A stretch of 64,000 nt of DNA from the NCBI RefSeq assembly GCF_000429865.1, contig NZ_KE386979.1, positions 1 through 64,000 on the forward strand, read 5' to 3'. Both the position numbers and the translations under genes were made by a program. This stretch comes from Cucumibacter marinus DSM 18995 (GTDB taxonomy: Bacteria > Pseudomonadota > Alphaproteobacteria > Rhizobiales > Devosiaceae). The notes under the pieces were generated by a model that saw only the letters and a list, made by a program, of their open reading frames with translations, was not told the origin of the DNA and did not search any database. Every line of letters begins with the position of its first letter. The stretch's first letter is position 1. Shown here piece by piece: positions 27,980 to 36,907 of this stretch.

Positions 27980-29067
27980 TATTGCCCAAGTCCCTTGAGG
28001 ACCTCGGCGACCTTGCGCATGGCCTCTTCGGTGCCGATCGAAATCCGCAACGCATCGGGCATGCCATAGGCGCCCATCTCGCGCACGATGAGGTTGTTCT
28101 TGGTCAGCAGGGCATTGGCGTCTGCAGCAGTGCGGCCTTCTTCATCAGGGAAGAAGACGAGGATGAAATTGCACTGGCTGGGCAGCACGCGCATGGCATT
28201 GCCGCTGAGTTCCGCGGTCAGCCAGTCGCGCCATTTCGAATTGTGCTCGCGCAAGCGGGCGGTGAAACCGGTATCGCGGACAGCGGCCTCGGCGGCGGCG
28301 AGAGCCGCGCCATTGACGTTGAACGGGCCGCGGATGCGGTTGAGCACATCGACGACATGGGGCGGGCCGTACAGCCAGCCGACTCGCAGATTGGCAAGAC
28401 CGATCTTGGAGAAGGTGCGGGTCATGACGACGTTTTCGGAGCGATCGACGAGGTCGATGCCCGGCTCGTAGTTTTCGTCGTCGATGTATTCGGCATAGGC
28501 CGCATCGAGCACCAGCAGGATATCGGGGCGAAGGCCCGCATGCAGGCGCGCCAGCTCGGCCGGACCGATATGGGTGCCGGTGGGATTGTTCGGGTTGGCG
28601 AGGAAGACAACGCGGGTCTTCTCGGTCACTGCGCCGAGAATAGCGTCGACATCGGTGCGGTAGTCGTTTTCGGGCGCGACCACCAGCTCTGCGCCGGCGG
28701 CGCGGGTGACGATGGGGTAGACCAGAAAGCCGTACTGGCTCATCACGGCTTCCGTGCCATGGCCAAGATAGGCCTGGGCGATCAGGTGCAGCAATTCGTC
28801 CGAGCCGGCGCCGACGACCAGCCGCGACGGGTCGAGGCCATAGGTCTCGCCGACGGCGGTGCGCAGTTTTGCTGCGCTCGAATCCGGATAGTCGGCAAGC
28901 CGGTCGGCCATCGCCTTGAAAGCCTCGACGGCCTTCGGGCTGCAGCCGAGCGGGGACTCATTGCTCGAGAGCTTGATCGGTGCGGTGGCGCCCGGCGCGC
29001 CGGATTTGCCGGCGACATAGGGCGCGATTTCGAGAATGCCGGGTTGCGGCTGGGGACGTTCGGTCAC
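27979..29067 (-). CDS. hisC: Histidinol-phosphate aminotransferase
   Basis: The 362-residue PLP enzyme has the substrate-side motif KLSSNESPLGCSPKA, the PLP Asp region LDAAYAEY, and the lysine loop TRTFSKIGLANLRVGW. HisC enzymes also transaminate aromatic keto acids, which explains the coupling to tyrC in one operon. It is the first gene of the pair. Confidence 0.93.
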   Translation of the reverse strand: MTERPQPQPGILEIAPYVAGKSGAPGATAPIKLSSNESPLGCSPKAVEAFKAMADRLADYPDSSAAKLRTAVGETYGLDPSRLVVGAGSDELLHLIAQAYLGHGTEAVMSQYGFLVYPIVTRAAGAELVVAPENDYRTDVDAILGAVTEKTRVVFLANPNNPTGTHIGPAELARLHAGLRPDILLVLDAAYAEYIDDENYEPGIDLVDRSENVVMTRTFSKIGLANLRVGWLYGPPHVVDVLNRIRGPFNVNGAALAAAEAAVRDTGFTARLREHNSKWRDWLTAELSGNAMRVLPSQCNFILVFFPDEEGRTAADANALLTKNNLIVREMGAYGMPDALRISIGTEEAMRKVAEVLKGLGQ

Positions 29068-29170
29068 TGTGATAATCCGGGGTTTGGGCCACGGGCGGCA
29101 TGAATGCGGCGCACCATAAGGGCAAGGGTTTCAGCGTGTAAAGAAAAGTATCAAACCCGGCGGTTGCGCT

Positions 29171-29908
29171 TCAGCCCCGGGTCGGGAGGGCCGGTTGCGG
29201 GGCCATTTCCGGCAGGCGGACAAAGCGTGAGGCCCGCTGGCGCCGGGCGATGGCAGGATAGGACTGACGCAGGGCCCGCACCACGGTGGCACCGGCCAGC
29301 GCTGAGCCCAAGAGCCTGCCGCCGCCCTCGAACAGTCGCGCGGATTTCAGGAGCGGCTTGAAGTCGGCGGGCGGCAGATAGAGCACGTCGCGCCAAAGCT
29401 CGGGGATGAAGGAGTGGGATTTGAGGAGCTGGCCGAGCTGGCTTTTCGAGAAGGGGTGGCCATGCCCGAAGGGCGTGTTGTCGCGCTGGGCCCACAATCC
29501 GCGGCGGCGCGGCACGACGACGATCAGCCGGGCTCCGGGCGCGGTGATGCGCCAGAGCTCGCGCATCAGTTCTTCGGTGTCGGCGACGTGCTCGAAGGCG
29601 TGAACAGCGACAACTACATCGATGGCGGCATCGGTGAGCGGGAGTTCGAGCGGATCGACCAGGACAGATTGGGTGGGGGCGTTTTTCGGCCAGTGTATGA
29701 TCCCCTGGCGCGCCGGCATCATGGCAATGACGCGCTCGGCATGCTCGCGGCATTGGGAAAGATAGGGGGTCGCAAAACCAAGCCCGACGACGCGCTGGGC
29801 GGTTACATCGCCGATAAGCTGGTGCACAGCGTCCGACACAAGTGTTCGCGCAATGCGCCCCAGCGGTGTGCGGTAGAACTCGACAAGTTCGGTAATGTCG
29901 ATGGCCAT
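29171..29908 (-). CDS. Class I SAM-dependent methyltransferase
   Basis: The 245-residue protein has a Methyltransf_11-like fold: VVGLGFATPYL (SAM-binding glycine motif), then AIDVVVAVHAFEHVADTEEL and WRITAPGARLIVVVPRR. The start at 29908 (MAIDITELVEFYRTPLG) is chosen because the longer frame to 30022 runs into the gloB promoter region and lacks family similarity. The arrangement divergent from gloB and near hisC recurs in rhizobial genomes to my knowledge. Substrate unknown. Confidence 0.85.
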   Translation of the reverse strand: MAIDITELVEFYRTPLGRIARTLVSDAVHQLIGDVTAQRVVGLGFATPYLSQCREHAERVIAMMPARQGIIHWPKNAPTQSVLVDPLELPLTDAAIDVVVAVHAFEHVADTEELMRELWRITAPGARLIVVVPRRRGLWAQRDNTPFGHGHPFSKSQLGQLLKSHSFIPELWRDVLYLPPADFKPLLKSARLFEGGGRLLGSALAGATVVRALRQSYPAIARRQRASRFVRLPEMAPQPALPTRG

Positions 29909-30077
29909 GGCTGGTTGGGCTCCCCCGAAGCGTGCCGGCTTCGCCGGTCCAATCTGCACCAGCGCGCCGGACCCGCCAACCCTGATCAAGGTTGCAATCC
30001 GGCCGGGCGGTGACATCGACATGTTGCCAGAGCCGGGGCGAAGCCCCTAGTCTCGCGCCGCGGAAAAGGAGAACGTC

Positions 30078-30845
30078 ATGGGATTCGAGATCGAGAGCGG
30101 CATCGTTCTGAGCGATAACTATGCGGTGCTTGTGCATTGCCCGGAAACCGGGCGCACGGCAGCGATCGATGCGGCCAGTCCCGATGCCTATGAGGCGTTG
30201 ATCGGGCGGACGGGATGGCAGCCGGACACGGTGCTGATTACGCATCACCATGGCGACCACACCGACGGGATTGCAGCGCTCAAGGCTAAATATGGTGCGC
30301 GCGTGATCGGCCCGAAAGGTGAGGCGGACAAGATCGAGGGGCTCGATGAAACCGTTGGCGGCGGGGATGTCGTCGAGTTTGGCGCAGGGCGCTTCGAGGT
30401 AATCGATACGCCGGGCCACACTTTGGGGCATATCTCCTATTTCGATCCCGAGGGACCGACGCTGTTTTGTGCCGATGCGCTGTTTTCTCTCGGCTGCGGA
30501 CGGATGTTCGAGGGCGATCCGGAAAGCATGTGGGAAGGGCTCAAGCGGCTGAGATCATTGCCGGATGAGACCACGGTCTATTGCGGGCACGAATATACGG
30601 AGGCCAATGCGCGCTACGCGATGAGCGTCGACGGTGACAATGCGGACCTGCAGGTGCGGGCGGCGGAAGTGGCCAAATTGCGGGCCGGGGGCAAGCCGAC
30701 GGTGCCGTTCAATCTCGGTATCGACAAGAAGGCCAACCCGTTTCTGAGGGCCGATGACCCGGCGCTGGCGCGGCGGATGGGGCTCGACGGCGCCGAGCCA
30801 TTCGAGGTGTTTGCCGCGATCCGCAAGGGCAAGGACAACTTCTAG
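30078..30845 (+). CDS. gloB: Hydroxyacylglutathione hydrolase (glyoxalase II)
   Basis: The 255-residue metallo-beta-lactamase-fold enzyme hydrolyses S-lactoylglutathione to lactate and glutathione. The metal motif is THHHGDHTDG (about 55-64), with further ligands in DTPGHTLGHISY and FCADALFSLGCGR, and the glutathione-site end CGHEYTEANARYA. A strong ribosome site AAGGAGAACGTC precedes the ATG. Confidence 0.95.
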   Translation: MGFEIESGIVLSDNYAVLVHCPETGRTAAIDAASPDAYEALIGRTGWQPDTVLITHHHGDHTDGIAALKAKYGARVIGPKGEADKIEGLDETVGGGDVVEFGAGRFEVIDTPGHTLGHISYFDPEGPTLFCADALFSLGCGRMFEGDPESMWEGLKRLRSLPDETTVYCGHEYTEANARYAMSVDGDNADLQVRAAEVAKLRAGGKPTVPFNLGIDKKANPFLRADDPALARRMGLDGAEPFEVFAAIRKGKDNF

Positions 30846-30914
30846 GCGTACCATCACGGCGCCTGAAACGCCTTCAGAATAGCCTGTAAATCGCCCGGAA
30901 TCACACGAGAATCG

Positions 30915-30943
30915 GCCGTAAATCCAAGGCCCGGATTTACGGC
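30915..30943. terminator. Inverted repeat between gloB and a convergent small gene
   Basis: Perfect 11-bp arms GCCGTAAATCC / GGATTTACGGC are separated by 7 bases. There is no T tract, so this may be a weak bidirectional terminator or an mRNA 3' stabiliser. A degenerate half copy (GCCTGTAAATCGCC) lies about 35 bases upstream. Confidence 0.55.
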
Positions 30944-30971
30944 TCGGGACGGGTTGTGTCCGGATGCGGTC

Positions 30972-31325
30972 TCAGGCGACGTTTCTGGCAGGCGAGCGGG
31001 TGGCGCGCTCGAGGTCCCAGACCATGGCCAGCCGTTCGGCGTCGTCGCGCGGACTGGCGATCTGGTAGGCCGCGCTGGCGCGCCCGAGAGCGGAGCGGAA
31101 CAGGTTGCGGGTGGCCGGGTCCTCGATCAGCTCGAAGGCGGTGCCGCACCAGCTCACGCGCTCACCGGCCCCATCGGTAGCGGCCAGCACGGAAATCATG
31201 GTGTCACCAACCCTGAGATCGGCCAGGGGCACAGGGCGCAGCCAGTAGTGGCGGCCGGAGCGCCCTATCCAGCGCACCGATTCTGCCGTTCCGTCATGCA
31301 GTGTCGGGGTCGTGTGATGTCCCAT
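30972..31325 (-). CDS. Hypothetical protein with its own promoter
   Basis: The 117-residue protein is rich in tryptophan and arginine in its first half (SVRWIGRSGRHYWLRPVPL, GERVSWCGTAFEL) and helical in the second. It has no signal or membrane helix and I do not recognise a domain. It is supported by a purine-rich site GGAAAGGCAGGGCA before the ATG and by a good promoter at 31362-31390. Confidence 0.7.
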   Translation of the reverse strand: MGHHTTPTLHDGTAESVRWIGRSGRHYWLRPVPLADLRVGDTMISVLAATDGAGERVSWCGTAFELIEDPATRNLFRSALGRASAAYQIASPRDDAERLAMVWDLERATRSPARNVA

Positions 31326-31361
31326 TGCCCTGCCTTTCCCTGTCTCCCGGGACGAAGAACA

Positions 31362-31390
31362 TAACTAGAACAAATGCGTTCAATCGTCAA
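31362..31390 (-). promoter_or_regulatory. Sigma-70-type promoter for the 117-residue protein
   Basis: On the minus strand TTGACG (31385-31390) and TAGTTA (31362-31367) are 17 bases apart in an AT-rich stretch; the predicted start site leaves a leader of about 30 bases before the ATG at 31325. Confidence 0.6.
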
Positions 31391-31436
31391 CAGGGTTTGT
31401 TAACCCTCTACCATATTTATGGGGTTTCACAAAGAT

Positions 31437-32243
31437 TTATTCAATATGTAGTGTTTTGCCTTGGGTCCGGGCCGCAAGGCGTTCGCGCATTTCCGAATCA
31501 AAGGGGCGGGCCAGCCCCGCATCGACCGCCTTTTGGATGAGTGCGTCGGATTCGGTCTCGATGGTCTCGACCAGGCGGGCCTGGAAAGTCTCGGTATCGA
31601 GGCCGGGCGGGATCGGCGGCATGATGTGCATCTCGGCGGTGCCGGGCCAAAGAATAAGGCTGTTGCGGCCCCAGAACAGGCCCGAATTCAGCGCCACCGG
31701 CACCACGGGAACGTTGAGTGCCGAATAGAGCTTGGCGGTGCCCCAGCGATAGGCCGGGTCGGCGAGCGGCATGCGGCGGGTGCCCTCGGGATAGATCACG
31801 ACCTCGCAATCGCGCGACATGGCCCCGCGGACCCCTTCGATGAGCTGCGGCATGGCCTCGCCACCGCGCTTGCGGTCGATGGTGATCGTCTCGTATTTGC
31901 GCGCGGCGCGGCCGAAGAAGGGGATGTCCATCAACTCCTTCTTGGCGATGAAGGCGGGGCGCGGCAGATGCGGCAGAAGCGCGAGAATATCCCAGTCCGA
32001 CTGGTGCTTGGCGGCGATCAGGCAACCGCCCTTGGGGATGTTCTCGGCGCCGGTGACACGGGTGCGGATGCCCACCACCCAGCGCAAGAGAAACAGGCTC
32101 GAATGGAACCAGTAGACGGCGATGCCAAAACCCATGCGCCCCGGCAGCACATAGCTCAACAGTGCGACGATGATCGCGAGAATGGCGGTCTGGCCGAGAA
32201 ACAGGGCGTAAAACAGCAAGGAGCGAATGGCCTGAACGATCAA
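31437..32243 (-). CDS. plsC: 1-acyl-sn-glycerol-3-phosphate acyltransferase
   Basis: The 268-residue membrane enzyme converts lysophosphatidate to phosphatidate. Two N-terminal hydrophobic segments (~8-32, 38-60) precede the catalytic motif KHQSDWD (HX4D), then AFIAKKELMDIPFFG and the substrate motif YPEGTRR. Terminator not evident; the stop lies in the AT-rich region shared with the downstream gene's promoter. Confidence 0.93.
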   Translation of the reverse strand: MIVQAIRSLLFYALFLGQTAILAIIVALLSYVLPGRMGFGIAVYWFHSSLFLLRWVVGIRTRVTGAENIPKGGCLIAAKHQSDWDILALLPHLPRPAFIAKKELMDIPFFGRAARKYETITIDRKRGGEAMPQLIEGVRGAMSRDCEVVIYPEGTRRMPLADPAYRWGTAKLYSALNVPVVPVALNSGLFWGRNSLILWPGTAEMHIMPPIPPGLDTETFQARLVETIETESDALIQKAVDAGLARPFDSEMRERLAARTQGKTLHIE

Positions 32244-32377
32244 GGGGCGATTCCGGTCTGGTTGCAGGTCTGGTTTACGGGGCGCGGCCCCGGCAATCGG
32301 GTGCCGCTATCTAGCGCAAAGCCTCAGGAATTGAAAATGCCAAGCCGCCGCGGCACGGTCTTCGCCCGATCGCGGTC

Positions 32378-33304
32378 TCATGCCCCGATCTGGGAAAGGA
32401 AGCGGTTGACGGTGAGCCGCGAGGTCCAGGCGGTGAGACCGGCCATGATGAGCACCATCACCACCAGCCCGAACAGGCCTGCCAGGCCCGGCAGGAAGCC
32501 GCCGAAAAAGGTGGTGAGCTGGCTGGCATCGGGCGCCGGCAGCACAGAGGCGGTGATGAAGCTCGCCAGCATGAAAAACACGAGCGCGCCGCCGCCGCCA
32601 ATGGCACCGCCCTGCAGGCCGATGGTGAGGAACCGGCCCTGGAAGGCGGTGGCGATATAGCGGTTCGAGGCCCCGATGAAATGCAGGACGTCAACGATAT
32701 CGCGGTTCTGGGCCATGGTGCCGCGCGTCGCAAAGACGATGGCGAGCGCAGTCGCGGCGAGGATCAGCAACAGCACAAGCGTTCCCGAGATCACCAGCGT
32801 GCCGGCCATGGCGTTGAGCTGCTGGCGCCACAGCGCGTGTGTCTCCAGCGTGGCACCGGGCACGGAAGCCGAAAGGTTCTGCCTGAGCGCCTCGATATCG
32901 GCATTGCGCGGATCATCGAGGGTGACAACGATCAGGCGCGGGATTTCGAGCGAGGTGAGGTCGAGCCCATTGCCGAGCCAGGGTTCAAGCAGATCAGTGC
33001 CCTGTTCGGCGCTGAGCGCGCGGGCCGACCCGACGCCGCTGGTCGATTCGGCGAGCGCGACGGCATCGCGAATGCTGGCTTCCATATCCGCGCCCTCGAC
33101 GGGGCGGACCTGAATGGTCAGTTCGCGCCCGATATCGGACGACCAGGCGATGGCCGATTGCTGCACGAGGATCACCCCGCCCAGCGTGATGCAGCTCAAA
33201 AACGTCATGATGGCGATGAGCAGCATGAGCGTGCGCCCGGCGACCGAACGGCGGGGGACGATGGCCATGCCATCGGGGCGGGTTCCGAACAGGGCCTCAA
33301 ACAT
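32378..33304 (-). CDS. ftsX: Cell division protein FtsX
   Basis: The 308-residue membrane protein pairs with FtsE at the septum and controls peptidoglycan hydrolases. It has an N-terminal helix (~28-50), a periplasmic domain, and three C-terminal helices with the FtsX/MacB-type segment between them (DIVDVLHFIGASNRYIATAFQ). Its start overlaps the end of ftsE by 8 bases, indicating coupled translation. Confidence 0.93.
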   Translation of the reverse strand: MFEALFGTRPDGMAIVPRRSVAGRTLMLLIAIMTFLSCITLGGVILVQQSAIAWSSDIGRELTIQVRPVEGADMEASIRDAVALAESTSGVGSARALSAEQGTDLLEPWLGNGLDLTSLEIPRLIVVTLDDPRNADIEALRQNLSASVPGATLETHALWRQQLNAMAGTLVISGTLVLLLILAATALAIVFATRGTMAQNRDIVDVLHFIGASNRYIATAFQGRFLTIGLQGGAIGGGGALVFFMLASFITASVLPAPDASQLTTFFGGFLPGLAGLFGLVVMVLIMAGLTAWTSRLTVNRFLSQIGA

Positions 33305-33956
33305 GGGCGGTCACCGTGCCGTTCTGCAGCGTCATGCGCGGATAATCGAAGCGCTTGAGCAATCCGGTCTCATGGGTGGCGACGATGATCGTGGTGCCCA
33401 TGCGGTTCAGTTCGACGAACAGGCGCAGCAAACGATCGGAGAGCTCGGGATCGACATTGCCGGTGGGTTCGTCTGCCAGCAGCAAATCGGGTTTGGAGAT
33501 CACCGCGCGGGCGATGGCCGCGCGCTGTTTTTCCCCGCCGGAAAGGAGCGGCGGCAACACATTCATGCGATTGCCCAGGCCCACCCAGTCGAGCAATTCC
33601 TCGACGTTCTCGCGATAGGCCTCGGGCGGCTGCCCGCGCACGGCGAGCGGCAGGGCGACATTCTCGAATGTTGTGAGGTGGTCGAGCAGGCGGAATTCCT
33701 GAAAGACGATGCCGATATGCCGGCGCATCTGCAACAGCCGGTCGCGCTCGAGCCGGGTGACGTCCTGGCCGAACATTGAAATGCGGCCGCGGCTGGGCCG
33801 CAGCGAGAGAAGCAGAAGACGCAGGAGCGAGGTCTTGCCGGCGCCGGACGGGCCGGTGAGAAAATGAAAGGATCCGGGAGAAATCTCAAAGGTCAGATCG
33901 CGCAGGATTTCCGGGCCGAAGCCATAGCGCAACCCCACTTGATCGAACTCAATCAC
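33297..33956 (-). CDS. ftsE: Cell division ATP-binding protein FtsE
   Basis: The 219-residue ABC ATPase has Walker A TGPSGAGKTS (about 37-46), signature LSGGEKQR, Walker B LLLADEPTGNVD and a switch His in VATHETG. The short length and the direct overlap with ftsX identify FtsE. Confidence 0.95.
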   Translation of the reverse strand: MIEFDQVGLRYGFGPEILRDLTFEISPGSFHFLTGPSGAGKTSLLRLLLLSLRPSRGRISMFGQDVTRLERDRLLQMRRHIGIVFQEFRLLDHLTTFENVALPLAVRGQPPEAYRENVEELLDWVGLGNRMNVLPPLLSGGEKQRAAIARAVISKPDLLLADEPTGNVDPELSDRLLRLFVELNRMGTTIIVATHETGLLKRFDYPRMTLQNGTVTAHV

Positions 33957-34146
33957 CCCGGCCCCTTTCGAATCATCTGAGCGCGTGGATCATAACAGCA
34001 CCGCCCTGTTTTGGCCCCCGTGTGAACGGCCCCGATAGAGCGCAATTGCGGCGCCTTTGGGGAGATTTTAACACAATTGCCGCTAGGGTTTGGCGCCCGG
34101 CTGCCCCTGGTGGCCGGGCCCAGTTTAATGTCCCGGCCGGCTTTCG

Positions 34147-35016
34147 ATGATCATTACCTGCCCGCATTGCCACACCAACTACCAGGTGGCCGATCAGGCG
34201 ATCGGCGAGAACGGCCGTTCCGTGCAGTGCGCGAGCTGTCACCAGTCCTGGCATGCGGACCGTGCAAGCGCCCGTCCGCCGGTAGCGCAGGTTGCGGTAT
34301 CAAGCGAAGAGGAAGAGGCGCTCGATGCGGCCATGGGGGCCGCGGAGCCGGCGCCGGCGATCCCGGTCAAGACAAAGACCGAACCACCTTCTGAAGAGCC
34401 CGCTGAAACGGGCGACGCACCCCCCGCCGCCGCCAAGGGCAAATCGAGGCGCAAGCGGCGCGGGCTTGGCGAGCGGGCGCAGGCGCGGGTGGCCGCGCGC
34501 AGACGCCGGGCGATTGCCGCAAGGCTGCCGGCGGCCCGGATCCGGCGGATATTCGGCAGCACCATGCTGGTGGCGGCGGTGGCGATCCTGATCGGTTTTT
34601 TCACGCTTGCCGGCCCCATTGTCAGGCTCGTGCCCGATCTCGCCTCGCTCTATCGGCTTGTGGGCATGAACATCAATATCGTCGGGCTCGACTTCTCGGA
34701 TGTGCGGACCGTGCGCGCCTCGAACAATGGCCATGAATTGCTGGTGATCGAGGCCCGGGTTTCCAATGTGACGGAAAAGCTCGTCTATGTTCCCTCGGTC
34801 CGGGTGACGCTTAACGATGCCGAAGGCGAACAGATTTATGAGTGGAGCGTTGTACCCAACGCGGCGGTGTTACAGGCCGGAGAAAGCATGAAGTTCGAGA
34901 CCCAGCTGGCGGCGCCGCCCCCGAATGTGGCCGCTGTGCGCTTGCGATTCGAACCCGGGAAACGTATCCCTGAGACACCGTCAATCGTCACCAATAGTGT
35001 ACGAGGACAGAACTGA
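34147..35016 (+). CDS. MJ0042-type zinc-ribbon membrane protein (DUF3426-like)
   Basis: The 289-residue protein starts with a zinc ribbon (CPHC near 5-8, CASC near 28-31), followed by a charged, proline- and alanine-rich linker to ~130, one membrane helix (~138-160) and a C-terminal beta domain resembling DUF3426 (VIEARVSNVTEKLVYVPSVRV). It is divergent from ftsE and overlaps the receiver gene by one base. Function is unknown; the context suggests a link to envelope or cell-cycle control. Confidence 0.8.
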   Translation: MIITCPHCHTNYQVADQAIGENGRSVQCASCHQSWHADRASARPPVAQVAVSSEEEEALDAAMGAAEPAPAIPVKTKTEPPSEEPAETGDAPPAAAKGKSRRKRRGLGERAQARVAARRRRAIAARLPAARIRRIFGSTMLVAAVAILIGFFTLAGPIVRLVPDLASLYRLVGMNINIVGLDFSDVRTVRASNNGHELLVIEARVSNVTEKLVYVPSVRVTLNDAEGEQIYEWSVVPNAAVLQAGESMKFETQLAAPPPNVAAVRLRFEPGKRIPETPSIVTNSVRGQN

Positions 35017-35429
35017 TGGCGCGGATATTGCTGGCCGAAGACGATCAAAGCGTACGCGCCTTTGTGGCCCAGGCCCTGGCGATGGACGGGCATGAGGTTG
35101 TCGAGACCGAGGATGGCGGGCTCGCTGCCGAGGCCCTGATCGAGCAGGAAGGCCGGTTCGACCTGCTTTTGTCCGATATCAAGATGCCGGTGATGGACGG
35201 GATCGCCCTGGCGCTGACCACGGCGGACCAATATCCCGAGATCACCATTCTCCTGATGACCGGCTTTGCCGACCAGCGCGAACGCGCGCACGGGCTCGAG
35301 GCGCTGGTCCACGACGTAATCCCGAAACCGTTCGAGCTGGCGGTTTTGCGCGACAAGGTCGCCGAGGCGCTTGATGGACGGCCTGCCGAGGTCGTTTCGC
35401 TGGCCGACCGCGCCGCCAATGACGAGTAG
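35016..35429 (+). CDS. cpdR: Single-domain response regulator, CpdR-like
   Basis: The 137-residue protein is a receiver domain only: acidic pair at Asp9-Asp10, phosphoacceptor Asp54 in LLLSDIKMPVMDG, Thr in LLMTGFAD and Lys in IPKPFE. In Caulobacter and rhizobia CpdR delivers substrates to ClpXP during the cell cycle, and its phosphorylation comes from the CckA-ChpT relay. The assignment rests on receiver-only architecture and the MTGFAD pattern. Coupled to the zinc-ribbon gene (TGATG). Confidence 0.75.
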   Translation: MARILLAEDDQSVRAFVAQALAMDGHEVVETEDGGLAAEALIEQEGRFDLLLSDIKMPVMDGIALALTTADQYPEITILLMTGFADQRERAHGLEALVHDVIPKPFELAVLRDKVAEALDGRPAEVVSLADRAANDE

Positions 35430-35460
35430 GGGCTCAATAACGGGCTGAAGTGGCCTTCTT

Positions 35461-35610
35461 GGCGGGAAGGACTTCCCGCCGCTGGATTCCCGTTTTCACG
35501 GGAATGACGGCTGTTGTCTGGAAGCGGGATTGCTGAACCGCTGCGCTGTCCCGGGCTTGACCCGGGACCTTCATGCCAAGTGCGGACGGGCCCCGGCTCG
35601 GGGGCCGGGG
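35461..35610. repeat. Cluster of four hairpins between cpdR and lysA
   Basis: Four perfect or near-perfect hairpins lie in 150 bases: 35461-35480 (GGCGGGAAG / CTTCCCGCC, probably the cpdR terminator or 3' end), 35486-35505 (ATTCCCGT / ACGGGAAT, loop TTTC), 35548-35568 (GTCCCGGG / CCCGGGAC, loop CTTGA, family C) and 35591-35610 (CCCCGGC / GCCGGGG). The cluster resembles a BIME-type mosaic and also separates two convergent genes. Confidence 0.75.
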
Positions 35611-35636
35611 CGGCGCGAGAGGATGCGCCCCGTGCT

Positions 35637-36902
35637 CTAAAGCCAGTCCGGGACTGAATCCAATGCAATGAGGTCCTCGATCGATTGCCGGGGGCGGATG
35701 GCATGGAAGCGGTCGCCATCGACCAGCACCTCGGGCACCAGCGGGCGGGAATTGTAGGTTCCGGCCATGACCGCGCCGTAGGCGCCCGCGCCCATCACCG
35801 CGATCAGCCCCGCTTCGCCGACCGCCGGGAGTTCGCGACCCCGGGCGAGATAGTCGCCCGTCTCGCAGACCGGGCCGACCACATCGCCATGGACACGGGT
35901 CGTGCCATCGGCCTCGGCGACCGGCCAGATGTCATGCTCGGCCTGATAAAGGGTCGGGCGGATCAGATCGTTCATGCCCGCATCGACGATCAGGAAGGTG
36001 CGCTCGGCGCCCTGTTTCACATATTCGACACGGGTGACGAGGATCCCCGCATTGCCGGCGATGACGCGGCCCGGTTCGACGATCAGTTCGCAATCTAGAT
36101 CGGCGGTATGGCGCAAAACGACCTTGGCATAGTCCTCGGGGCCCGGCGGGGCGCTGACGCCGGCAGCATAGGGGATGCCCAGCCCGCCCCCGACATCGAC
36201 GTGATGGATGGCATGGCCTTGCGCGCGCAGATCGCGCACCAGCTCGTTGAGCAGGCGAAAGGCATTGTCGAACGGGTCGAGCGCGGTGATCTGCGATCCG
36301 ATATGCATATCGACGCCGCGGGCTTCCAGATGCTCCAGTTCGGCGATGCGCCGATAGACCGGGTGGGCTCGTTCGAAGGGGATGCCGAACTTGTTCTCGG
36401 CCTTGCCGGTCGAGATCTTCTCATGGGTGCCGGCATCGACGTCGGGGTTGATGCGCACCGAAACGGCGGCCGTCTTGCCCATGGCTCCAGCGACAGCGTC
36501 AAGGCGTTCGAGCTCGGGTTCGGATTCAACATTGAAGCAGCGAATGCCGGCCTCGAGACCGCGCCGAAGCTCAGCCTCGGTCTTGGCGACGCCGGAAAAA
36601 ACAATCTTGTGCGGCGCGATGCCGGCGGCAAGCGCGCGCTCGAGTTCGCCCAGCGACACAACGTCCGCGCCCGCGCCTTCCTTCGCCAGCAGGGTCAGGA
36701 TGGCCTGGTTGGAATTGGCCTTCATGGCGTAGGCGATCAGGGTTTCACGCCCGGCAAAGGCCTTTTGCATGACATTGATATGGCGCCGGAAGGTGGCGGC
36801 CGAATAGCAGTAGAACGGCGTGCCGACGGCATCCGCGATTTCCGTCAGCGCGACATCTTCGGCGTGCAGCACGCCGCCGCGATAGGCAAAGTGATGGACC
36901 AT
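35637..36902 (-). CDS. lysA: Diaminopimelate decarboxylase
   Basis: The 421-residue PLP enzyme makes lysine from meso-diaminopimelate. The PLP Lys is in IAYAMKANSN (about residue 61); the second motif is HIGSQI, then GGGLGIPY and the C-terminal VCETGDYLARGRELP with the catalytic Cys. It starts 6 bases after argH ends, forming an argH-lysA operon, as in many alphaproteobacteria. Confidence 0.95.
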   Translation of the reverse strand: MVHHFAYRGGVLHAEDVALTEIADAVGTPFYCYSAATFRRHINVMQKAFAGRETLIAYAMKANSNQAILTLLAKEGAGADVVSLGELERALAAGIAPHKIVFSGVAKTEAELRRGLEAGIRCFNVESEPELERLDAVAGAMGKTAAVSVRINPDVDAGTHEKISTGKAENKFGIPFERAHPVYRRIAELEHLEARGVDMHIGSQITALDPFDNAFRLLNELVRDLRAQGHAIHHVDVGGGLGIPYAAGVSAPPGPEDYAKVVLRHTADLDCELIVEPGRVIAGNAGILVTRVEYVKQGAERTFLIVDAGMNDLIRPTLYQAEHDIWPVAEADGTTRVHGDVVGPVCETGDYLARGRELPAVGEAGLIAVMGAGAYGAVMAGTYNSRPLVPEVLVDGDRFHAIRPRQSIEDLIALDSVPDWL

Positions 36903-36907
36903 TTTCC

